Assembly: GCA_030667645.1 (NCBI GenBank) | Contig: DAOUVM010000191.1 | Location: forward strand, 1-5,576 | DNA length: 5,576 bases | DNA from: Ardenticatenales bacterium | GTDB lineage: Bacteria; Chloroflexota; Anaerolineae; Promineifilales; UBA4811 | Reading direction: 5' to 3' | Shown here: positions 1 through 5,445 of the stretch, one piece after another | How the letters are laid out: every line of letters starts with the position of its first letter | How positions within the stretch are numbered: the stretch's first letter is position 1 | Notes under the pieces: model-generated | The model's input: the letters and a program-made list of their open reading frames with translations, nothing else | The model's database searches: none | Told to the model about the DNA's origin: nothing | Made by a program: the position numbers and the translations under genes

Positions 1-1443
1 ATCAATGTCCTGGAGATACCGCTTGAAGGCTTTCCACTTGGCTGCCTCTTCCGCTCCTTTGCGCGTCTTGGCCGGCATTGCCTGTCCAACGATGATCACT
101 GCAATGGCTGCGATCCCGATGGACACAAACGGGCAGATAATCGCCCCGATCGTTTGGGTAGCCATGGCATAGAGCAGAAAACCAATGCCTCCAGTCAACA
201 CCAGCAGGCCGGTTCCAAAGCCAGCATAGCGGCTCCGGATCGTGTCCGGATCGGTGCGGAAGAATTTGTGTTTCACGGTCTGCTGGTAGAGTCGCTTTTT
301 GATGCTTGGGATGGCGGTATAGAACTTGTTCTTCAGATCGGCCAGCGCGCGCTCGGTCCGTTTGCCAAAGACCTTTTTCAGTATGGTTCGCTCAAATGGC
401 AGCAGATCGTTCCAGGCAAGGTCGGTGCGGCGGAAGGTAAACTCGGAACCGCTCCCCAGGCCCAGCAGTCCGGGGAGGGACTCTGTTTCGATCATCTCCA
501 GATAGCCCCGCCGGGCGAGATCAATCAGAGTGGCGATCACATCCTCCATATCTGCCCGCTCGTCCACCAGCGTGCCGGCAATGCCCGGTGGCAGGTCGGA
601 CGGGGGTTCGCTGAGATACTCTACTACCAGGCCGACCTCGGGATCCCGGCCGCGGAGATACCAGAGTAGTAGTACGGCCGGCAGTCCACCGACCAGCAGC
701 AGAACTCCCAGCGCTCCCAACAGCAGGTTGAGCGTTTCAGCTCTGGCCTCACGCGACTGCCATTCGGATTCTTGCGCGGTGATCAGGCCGGGACCAAAAG
801 CGATTCCCACTTCCATTTCCTGCCCGGCAGGGATCGCTTGGACGGCCACAAAGCTCACCGTATCCCCTTCCTGAGTGTGCTCGGCCGTAGCCCCATATAC
901 GACGATATCGCCGAGGTCCACGCCCGTGGGAAAGCGGACGTTCACCCGCGAACTATTGATGGCGGAGCTGTGATCGGGAGGGATGGCTTTCCAGAAGATG
1001 CTGTCCCCCTCCTGGGGGTTGATCTTGACGCCCCCTTTGACCGTGTAGACAAACGTGAATGTATGTACGGAATTGGAAGTGTAAGGAAAGTACCAGTAGA
1101 CAACCAACTCGTTTCCGTCCTGTCGAACGGTGAAGGTATACTCGTTCTGGGATGCAGACTGGGCGTATTGCCGGTTTCCTTCCCACACTTGAACGTCCAC
1201 GATTCCATCGGTCTTGTCTGTGGGAATGGTGCGATACCCATAGTGAAAGCTGCCGCTAGTGAATGCGATCGTCTGTTGCTCCTCAATCAAAAGATCGCCG
1301 TTTTGCTGAATCGTGATGTCAACGTCATATCGCTCCCAATGGAGTGTTTTGCTCTGTGCCTGAGCAGCGGCTGGCGCCAACAGTGCCAGGAGGAGAGGAA
1401 TGAGCCACCATTTGCGGAACTGCCGCCTCTTGTTACTGTGCAT
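1..1443 (-). CDS. DUF2207 (YciQ-like) membrane protein, C-terminus cut by window edge
   Basis: This open frame begins with ATG at 1443 and runs off the left edge after 481 codons, so the C-terminus is missing. Residues 1-29 form a signal peptide: basic Lys/Arg start, Trp-Leu-rich core, and an AQA|Q cleavage site. Residues of about 30-235 form an exported beta-rich domain, starting near the segment QNGDLLIEEQQTIAF. A membrane segment follows at about 238-261 and is closed by YLRGRDPEVG. Then come the cytosolic hallmark blocks EYLSEPPSDLPPGIAGTLVD and IDLARRGYLEM. Two more membrane segments lie at about 409-427 and 431-453, followed by KWKAFKRYLQDID, typical of this family. This order matches DUF2207 proteins, which are usually around 600 residues and often end in a Gly/Ser-rich tail that would lie outside the window. 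The biochemical function of the family is unknown. The start is supported by GGAG seven bases upstream and by a good promoter at 1486-1514. It is probably transcribed separately from the pilin gene, because a terminator lies between them. Confidence 0.88.
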   Translation of the reverse strand, partial: MHSNKRRQFRKWWLIPLLLALLAPAAAQAQSKTLHWERYDVDITIQQNGDLLIEEQQTIAFTSGSFHYGYRTIPTDKTDGIVDVQVWEGNRQYAQSASQNEYTFTVRQDGNELVVYWYFPYTSNSVHTFTFVYTVKGGVKINPQEGDSIFWKAIPPDHSSAINSSRVNVRFPTGVDLGDIVVYGATAEHTQEGDTVSFVAVQAIPAGQEMEVGIAFGPGLITAQESEWQSREARAETLNLLLGALGVLLLVGGLPAVLLLWYLRGRDPEVGLVVEYLSEPPSDLPPGIAGTLVDERADMEDVIATLIDLARRGYLEMIETESLPGLLGLGSGSEFTFRRTDLAWNDLLPFERTILKKVFGKRTERALADLKNKFYTAIPSIKKRLYQQTVKHKFFRTDPDTIRSRYAGFGTGLLVLTGGIGFLLYAMATQTIGAIICPFVSIGIAAIAVIIVGQAMPAKTRKGAEEAAKWKAFKRYLQDID

Positions 1444-1485
1444 TTCTTGTCTCCGGCCAGACCGTGTACCCCGTAGATTGGCCTG

Positions 1486-1514
1486 ATTATATGCGAAATG
1501 AGGGGGATAAGCAA
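1486..1514 (-). promoter_or_regulatory. sigma70-type promoter of the DUF2207 gene
   Basis: On the minus strand a TTGCTT -35 box (1509-1514) and a perfect TATAAT -10 box (1486-1491) are separated by exactly 17 bases. The predicted transcript would start near 1479, leaving a leader of about 36 bases that contains the GGAG ribosome binding site at 1451-1454. This is a sequence match only. Confidence 0.7.
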
Positions 1515-1637
1515 CCGGTGATGCTGGTGGGGCAGGATTCGTGAGCAGAGAAATGTGGGATTGGCCCCACGCCCACGGTTTCCTTCTTGAAGCGGGGGAA
1601 TGTCTGCACCTCTGATCCTGGCAAGTCGGGAAACGAA

Positions 1638-1664
1638 CAGAGCTCTACCAAAGGTAGAGCTCTG
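1638..1664 (-). terminator. hairpin terminator after the Flp pilin gene
   Basis: A perfect 12-bp inverted repeat (1638-1649 with 1653-1664) surrounds a 3-base loop. It starts 27 bases past the stop codon of the pilin gene. On the minus strand the hairpin is followed by TTCGTTT, an imperfect U-tract. This fits a Rho-independent terminator that separates the pilin gene from the DUF2207 promoter. The plus-strand side is less U-rich (CGCTTTGT), so bidirectional action is possible but less likely. Confidence 0.75.
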
Positions 1665-1691
1665 CGCTTTGTCTGGCGTTACGTAAAGTAA

Positions 1692-1838
1692 CTAGATGGC
1701 GTTGACAATAGTGCTGAATACGTTGCCGATGGCGGGACCCAGCAGTGCCAGGATAACGATAACGACAACTGCTACCAAAACAAGAATCAACGCATACTCG
1801 ACCAGACCCTGTCCGTCTTCACGCGGAAGAAACAACAT
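1692..1838 (-). CDS. flp: Flp/Fap-type pilin, 48 residues
   Basis: The frame encodes 48 residues with the type IVb Flp prepilin layout. A short charged leader (MLFLPREDG) is followed directly by QGLVEYALI and a long Val/Ile/Leu helix, then a small tail (GNVFSTIVNAI). Prepilin peptidase is expected to cut after Gly9, which puts Glu at +5 and Tyr at +6 of the mature protein, as in Flp pilins. The mature pilin would be 39 residues, nearly all hydrophobic helix. Flp pilins are exported and assembled by Tad machinery; no tad, cpa or peptidase gene lies in this window. The ATG follows a strong AAGGAGGTGA sequence (1846-1855) by about ten bases. A consensus promoter lies upstream and a strong hairpin terminator downstream, so the gene looks like its own transcription unit. 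Assignment to the family is secure; actual pilus assembly is inferred. Confidence 0.92.
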   Translation of the reverse strand: MLFLPREDGQGLVEYALILVLVAVVVIVILALLGPAIGNVFSTIVNAI

Positions 1839-1845
1839 CGCTCAC

Positions 1846-1855
1846 TCACCTCCTT
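1846..1855 (-). promoter_or_regulatory. strong ribosome binding site of the pilin gene
   Basis: AAGGAGGTGA on the minus strand is a near-complete match to the anti-Shine-Dalgarno sequence. Its GGAGG core ends ten bases before the ATG at 1838. It fixes the start of this very short gene and suggests high translation, as expected for a structural pilin subunit. Confidence 0.8.
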
Positions 1856-1874
1856 TTCCATTAGTTTGCAGGTA

Positions 1875-1900
1875 CCCCTCAACCAAGCATTCTGGAGGGG
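1875..1900 (-). promoter_or_regulatory. hairpin in the pilin mRNA leader
   Basis: CCCCTC (1875-1880) pairs perfectly with GAGGGG (1895-1900) around a 14-base loop. It lies in the roughly 78-base leader between the predicted start of transcription (near 1917) and the pilin start codon. It may stabilise the messenger, but nothing in it matches a riboswitch that I know. Confidence 0.35.
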
Positions 1901-1923
1901 GTTCTGTCTTAGAGATTGCTAAC

Positions 1924-1952
1924 ATTATAACGGAACAGACCTGGAAACGCAA
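1924..1952 (-). promoter_or_regulatory. sigma70-type promoter of the pilin gene
   Basis: On the minus strand a TTGCGT -35 box (1947-1952) and a TATAAT -10 box (1924-1929) are separated by 17 bases. Transcription would start near 1917, in the gap between the glgC stop codon and the pilin gene. I see no strong terminator between glgC and this promoter, so read-through from glgC may also contribute. Confidence 0.7.
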
Positions 1953-2034
1953 CCGGACAAGAGTACCATTTCGATCGCCAAATCTCAGATAAGAGGGGCT
2001 GCGGCGACGGTACCTCGTCTGTTTTTCTACGCGC

Positions 2035-3309
2035 TCAGATGACTGCGCCATCAGGGATGATGGCATCTTTGGGAATAACGGCAATCCCGTCCCGGATAGT
2101 GTAATCCTCCCGTTGAGTGTCGTCAGCCGGGCTGTGACGGCGGATGTGCACTCCCCGCCCGATACGCGCGTTCTTGTCAATGATCGCTCGCTCGACGATA
2201 GAGTTCTCGCCGATGCCGATGTTGGGGCGCTGCCGCTCTCGGTTCTTGGCAAAGTGCTCGGCAGTCTCGTAATAATCTGCGCCCATCATGATTGCCTGGC
2301 GCAACTGGACACCGGGACGAATGATGCTCCGTAGCCCGATGACCGACTCGGTGATGATGGCCCGCTCCAGGCGGCAGCCATCAGCCAACAACACACGGAC
2401 CAATTGGCAGTAGTCCACCTTTGACCCCGGCAGGTATCGAGGTCTACTGAAGATGGGATTGACCGGGTCATGGAGATTAAAGGGGGGCGTGAGATCAGCG
2501 AGGGCCAGGTTCGCCTGGAAAAACGTTCCGATGGTTCCGATATCCTCCCAATAGTCCTCAAAGGGATAGGCAAACACCCTTCCAGACTCAATGGCGGCCG
2601 GGATGATGTGCTTGCCGAAATCGGGTTCTGGGTGCGCCTGCAGGATATGCTGCAAGAATTGTTCTGTGAAGAGGTAGACCCCCATGGAGGCCAGGTAGGG
2701 CCTGTCCGAATCCGGGGTGCTGACCAGTTTCTCAAGTTCTGCCTCTGTCTTTGGTTTTTCCGCAAAGGAGACAATCCGGTCATTGCGATCGGCTTTCAGG
2801 ATGCCGTATCGAGAGGCGTCGCCAGCGGAGACCGGCTGAACGGCGATGGTTACATTAGCCTGCTTGGTCCGATGCAGATCAACAAATGGCCGGTAGTCCA
2901 TGCGGTACAAATGATCGCCCGAGAGTATCAGGACATCCCTGGCACGGGTAGCGTGGATCTCCATCGTCTGCTTGCGCACCGCGTCGGCCGTTCCCTGATA
3001 CCAGTCCACGCTCTGGGGAGTCTGCTCGGCTGCCAAGATCTGGACAAAGCCACCGGAAAAGCGGTCGAACTTGTAGGTTTGAAAGATGTGCCGGTGCAAC
3101 GAGACAGAGTTGAACTGGGTTAGGACGTAGATCTTCCGGATGTCGGAGTTGATGCAGTTGCTGATTGGAATATCCACCAGGCGGTATTTGCCGCCGATGG
3201 GAACGGCCGGTTTGGCTCGTAGTTGGGTGAGAGGATGGAGGCGCGTCCCCACGCCGCCACCCAACACCAAGGCCAGAACGCGTTTCATTGAGGCGTAGGA
3301 TTTGGTCAT
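2035..3309 (-). CDS. glgC: Glucose-1-phosphate adenylyltransferase (ADP-glucose pyrophosphorylase)
   Basis: GlgC makes ADP-glucose and pyrophosphate from ATP and glucose-1-phosphate, the committed and usually allosterically controlled step of bacterial glycogen synthesis in the cytosol. The 424-residue product has the nucleotidyltransferase signature GGGVGTRL (17-24) followed by AKPAVP (32-37). It also has YQGTADAVR (104-112), SGDHLYRMDY with the metal-binding Asp (130-139), FAEKP with the sugar-phosphate Lys (182-186), ASMGVYLF (207-214) and YWEDIGTI (253-260). The rest, from about 285, is the left-handed beta-helix domain with MGADYYET. The wording of these motifs is closer to cyanobacterial and plant enzymes than to E. 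coli GlgC. I chose ATG 3309: AAGGAG lies 12 bases upstream (3322-3327) and the promoter at 3363-3390 would start the transcript near 3356. GTG 3351 would sit almost at the transcript start; ATG 3288 has no ribosome binding site. No other glycogen gene is present. No clear terminator follows the stop. Confidence 0.96.
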   Translation of the reverse strand: MTKSYASMKRVLALVLGGGVGTRLHPLTQLRAKPAVPIGGKYRLVDIPISNCINSDIRKIYVLTQFNSVSLHRHIFQTYKFDRFSGGFVQILAAEQTPQSVDWYQGTADAVRKQTMEIHATRARDVLILSGDHLYRMDYRPFVDLHRTKQANVTIAVQPVSAGDASRYGILKADRNDRIVSFAEKPKTEAELEKLVSTPDSDRPYLASMGVYLFTEQFLQHILQAHPEPDFGKHIIPAAIESGRVFAYPFEDYWEDIGTIGTFFQANLALADLTPPFNLHDPVNPIFSRPRYLPGSKVDYCQLVRVLLADGCRLERAIITESVIGLRSIIRPGVQLRQAIMMGADYYETAEHFAKNRERQRPNIGIGENSIVERAIIDKNARIGRGVHIRRHSPADDTQREDYTIRDGIAVIPKDAIIPDGAVI

Positions 3310-3362
3310 GAGCTTGCATTTCTCCTTGAACGCGGGCTGTGAACCGCTCACTATTCTACCGG

Positions 3363-3390
3363 ATTATATTCGCGGCCGCGAATTCCTGAA
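3363..3390 (-). promoter_or_regulatory. glgC promoter
   Basis: A perfect TATAAT -10 box lies at 3363-3368 on the minus strand. The best -35 candidate is a weak TTCAGG at 3385-3390 with a 16-base spacer. The predicted start of transcription, near 3356, leaves a leader of about 47 bases before ATG 3309. The weak -35 box and the palindrome in the spacer suggest control by a protein, which is inference. Confidence 0.55.
3368..3383. promoter_or_regulatory. 16-bp palindrome in the glgC promoter spacer (possible operator)
   Basis: Bases 3368-3383 read the same on both strands (ATTCGCGG on each half). The palindrome fills nearly the whole -35/-10 spacer and overlaps the first base of the -10 box. 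A protein bound here would block RNA polymerase, so an operator is plausible. It is a single GC-rich copy, so chance cannot be excluded. Confidence 0.35.
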
Positions 3391-3532
3391 CGGAGATCGT
3401 GCCGTCTTCTGGGCAGTTGATGCTGTCGAATGCCAAATGCCGGGGCTGGAAATTGGGGGGGGCGCCGATGGGATCGTCCTGAACTCTGCAGGCGTGGACG
3501 GGGTTGTGGTTCGCCCGCTTTTGGATGCCACC

Positions 3533-3754
3533 CTATCGGTCCACGTTGCGGGCGCCCTGGGTTTCCATCCCGGCTCTAGCCAGCGTCTCGAGTGCAGCGG
3601 CTTTGTCGCTCTGGCGGATTCGAATGCATACGCCGCAGTCGGAGCTGAGATGGCGGGGGACCGGAATCAACTTGCACGGAATCGCCGCTCTCTGCAGGAT
3701 TTTTTCCGCCTGCACGGCGTGGCTGGGCGAGTAGATCAAGATCACAACGTACAT
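3533..3754 (-). CDS. DUF3343 protein (putative Se/S carrier), 73 residues
   Basis: The product is a small single-domain protein of the DUF3343 type. It has an N-terminal beta strand (MYVVILIYS), a helix with HAVQAEKIL (12-20), the segment IPCKLIPVPRHLSSDCGVC (25-43) and a short C-terminal helix with ALETLARAGM. The SSDCG motif with Cys40 is the family hallmark. Two further cysteines, Cys27 and Cys43, are present. Families of this type are described as putative selenium/sulfur carriers and often lie beside a cysteine desulfurase-like gene. That is the case here: the ATG is 5 bases past the desulfurase stop. An in-frame GTG at 3763 would overlap that stop by 4 bases (GTGA) and add three residues. 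Neither start has a clear ribosome binding site, so translational coupling is likely. Carrying persulfide or selenide sulfur/selenium is inferred from family and context. Confidence 0.85.
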   Translation of the reverse strand: MYVVILIYSPSHAVQAEKILQRAAIPCKLIPVPRHLSSDCGVCIRIRQSDKAAALETLARAGMETQGARNVDR

Positions 3755-3759
3755 GTGGC

Positions 3760-4914
3760 TCACCGTTCTGCCATGGCGAGCCGCCGCACGGCGGCCAGAG
3801 CCGTGTCGATTTCCTCCAGAGTGTTCAGGGCGCCGAGCGCAAAGCGCACGGCGCCTGCGGGGAATGTACCCATCGTTCTGTGGGCGGCCGGTGCGCAGTG
3901 GAGCCCCACGCGGCACATGATATCAGCCTCTTCGTCCAACCGCAGCCCGATCTCTGCGGGATCCTGTTCATTGATGTTAAAGGAGACGGTGGCTGTCTGC
4001 CGGTGAGCGTCGAGCGTACCATAGACGGTGACACCTGGGATCGCCTGGAGTTCATCAAGCAACCGCTGCGCCAGGGCAACCTGGTGGGCGCGAATGGCAT
4101 CCACCCCGCGCTGCAGGATCCAGCGCACGCCAGCCGCGAGTCCTGCCAATCCTACGGCGTTAGGTGTGCCGCTCTCGAAAATGTCGGGCAGAAAACTTGG
4201 TTGTTCCTCTTGAGCAGAACGACTGCCAGTTCCTCCACGCTTGAGCGGCTCGATTCTGCTGATGTCCAACCGCTCGCCGATGACCAGTCCCCCGGTGCCC
4301 GTGGGCCCATAGAGCGACTTGTGGCCTGTAAAACCCAGGATGTCGATGTGATCTGCAACCATGTCAATGGGATACGCTCCGCCGGTCTGCGCCGCGTCCG
4401 CCAGGAGCAGCAGGTCATGACGGCGGGCAATCCGACCTATCTCGGCCACCGGGAGGAGGGTTCCTGTTACGTTCGAGGCGTGATTCAGCGCGATCAAGAC
4501 CGTGTGGGATAGAATGGCCGCCTCGATGGCGGCCGGCTCCAGGTGGCCTTCCGGCGAGCAGTGGACGACGGTCAACTCGATGCCCTGCTGTTCCAGCGCT
4601 CTGAGAGGCCGCATCATAGAGTTGTGCTCCATGCTGCCGGTAATGACATGATCGCCGGTCCTCAAGATGCCCCGCAAAGCCAGGTTCAGCCCCTCGGTCA
4701 CGTTCGCGCCAAAGACAACTCGTAGGGGGTCGGGAGCATTGAATAACTGTGCCACCCCCTCGCGGGCGGCGTAGACGATGCGCCCCGCCTCTACCGAGAG
4801 GCGATGGCCAGAACGGCCCGGATTGGCGCCGATCTCGTTGAGAAAGCGAGCCATGGCCTGCACCACTCCCGGCGGTTTCGGCCAGGAAGTGGCGGCATTG
4901 TCAAAGTAGATCAT
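3760..4914 (-). CDS. Cysteine desulfurase family protein (class-V aminotransferase fold)
   Basis: The 384-residue product is a PLP enzyme of the NifS/selenocysteine-lyase group, best matching the TIGR01977-type cysteine desulfurase family. Seen are YFDNAATSWPKP (3-13), EHNSMMRP with the PLP-stacking His97, ALNHASNVTGT (142-152), and LLADAAQTGGAYPID with Asp173 and Gln176. GHKSLYGPTGTG follows, with the Schiff-base Lys at about 199. FESGTPN (246-252) and GLHCAPAAH, with the probable catalytic Cys340, complete the set. Such enzymes remove sulfur (or selenium) from cysteine (or selenocysteine) and hold it as an enzyme persulfide. I chose ATG 4914 because the conserved protein begins with MIYFDNAAT and GGAGGAG stands directly upstream. 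An in-frame GTG at 4989 would add 25 unconserved residues. DUF3343 follows immediately, suggesting an operon for sulfur/selenium transfer. No iron-sulfur scaffold gene is near, which argues against a housekeeping IscS role. Preference for sulfur or selenium cannot be read from the sequence. Confidence 0.93.
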   Translation of the reverse strand: MIYFDNAATSWPKPPGVVQAMARFLNEIGANPGRSGHRLSVEAGRIVYAAREGVAQLFNAPDPLRVVFGANVTEGLNLALRGILRTGDHVITGSMEHNSMMRPLRALEQQGIELTVVHCSPEGHLEPAAIEAAILSHTVLIALNHASNVTGTLLPVAEIGRIARRHDLLLLADAAQTGGAYPIDMVADHIDILGFTGHKSLYGPTGTGGLVIGERLDISRIEPLKRGGTGSRSAQEEQPSFLPDIFESGTPNAVGLAGLAAGVRWILQRGVDAIRAHQVALAQRLLDELQAIPGVTVYGTLDAHRQTATVSFNINEQDPAEIGLRLDEEADIMCRVGLHCAPAAHRTMGTFPAGAVRFALGALNTLEEIDTALAAVRRLAMAER

Positions 4915-4918
4915 ATCT

Positions 4919-4934
4919 CCTCCGTTTTGGGAGG
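4919..4934 (-). promoter_or_regulatory. hairpin covering the ribosome binding site of the cysteine desulfurase gene
   Basis: On the minus strand CCTCC (4930-4934), a 6-base loop CAAAAC and GGAGG (4919-4923) form a perfect 5-bp stem. GGAGG is also the Shine-Dalgarno sequence, lying four bases before ATG 4914. The stem could limit translation until it is opened. The complementarity is certain; a regulatory role is inferred. Confidence 0.45.
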
Positions 4935-5055
4935 TGCAACCAGCGGCGAACGCGCCTTTTTCAAACCTGTTCCCGTTATCGTCTGACACGCGCCAACCTA
5001 AAGACGACTTTCATGGGAGAACAGCCCCAGATGTCTGGTCACCCGCAGTTTGTCA

Positions 5056-5101
5056 CTGGCCGAGAGGAAGTATCTCCTTGGCGCAGCGCCCGGTGGGCCA
5101 G
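5056..5101. other. possible branched RNA or DNA fold
   Basis: CTGGCC (5056-5061) pairs with GGCCAG (5096-5101). Inside lie two smaller stems: AGGA/TCCT (5065-5068 with 5075-5078) and GGCG/CGCC (5080-5083 with 5087-5090). Together they allow a three-way junction in the region upstream of the desulfurase gene. It matches no RNA family I know and may be a chance fold. Confidence 0.25.
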
Positions 5102-5388
5102 CTGAAACTTTGCCCGGAAATACCTTGTACATGGCTCACGAGGCGGGTTCAGTCACGGTTTCTGACGGATGGAGGCCGATTCGTGCACGCCTGGCCGAGA
5201 CAGCAGACTCAAAGTGATGTAGGAAATCGCCTGTTCCCTCACGACTCCCGGTTGAGCGAGAGCAGTCTACCATACGCTTGGAAGGAGCGCAAACCGGCCG
5301 GTGGGAGGGATTTCGCAGCGGGTGGAAGTCTGATCGCGGGAGCTGTGGGCAGCGGCCAGAGAGGGGCGGCAGATGTGGGGTAGGCGCC

Positions 5389-5407
5389 TGCAACCTGGTG
5401 GGTTGCA
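5389..5407. repeat. 7-bp inverted repeat, 5-base loop
   Basis: TGCAACC (5389-5395) and GGTTGCA (5401-5407) are perfect inverted copies. No U-tract follows on either strand, so it does not look like a terminator by itself. Confidence 0.4.
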
Positions 5408-5421
5408 TGAATTGGGTCTGG

Positions 5422-5445
5422 AAAAAGTACTGCTCTTCTCGCAGT
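5422..5445 (-). terminator. weak terminator-like hairpin
   Basis: On the minus strand ACTGC (complement of 5441-5445), a 7-base loop and GCAGT (complement of 5429-5433) form a 5-bp stem. Two bases later a run of five T residues follows (5422-5426). This could end a minus-strand transcript entering from the right edge. The stem is short, so the call is tentative. Confidence 0.35.

Noticed and set aside
154..1476. Plus-strand open frames (154-669, 772-1476) opposite the DUF2207 gene.
   Set aside because: They are antisense to a gene with signal peptide, membrane segments and family motifs, and their own sequences show no domain.
1966..2034. A possible glgC terminator around GACGAGGTACCGTC.
   Set aside because: The stem would be only 4 bp with no T-tract after it.
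3455..3462. A run of eight G residues that could be a phase-variable tract.
   Set aside because: It lies in a gap between genes, outside the glgC promoter, and no coding frame depends on its length. It may be a spot for sequencing error only.
3356..3532. The DUF3343 frame stays open for 58 codons after its TAG stop, suggesting stop read-through or a longer broken gene.
   Set aside because: The first stop falls at the natural end of the DUF3343 family. At least one other minus-strand frame and a plus-strand frame are also open here, as expected for GC-rich sequence, and no recognisable motif is present.
3302..4006. A 234-codon plus-strand open frame with fairly protein-like composition.
   Set aside because: It runs antisense across the glgC start, DUF3343 and the desulfurase end, with codons aligned as exact complements of the DUF3343 codons. 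It has no ribosome binding site and no family motif.
4945..4995. A possible desulfurase promoter with CGATAACG as -10 box.
   Set aside because: The -10 match is poor and no acceptable -35 box lies 16-18 bases upstream.
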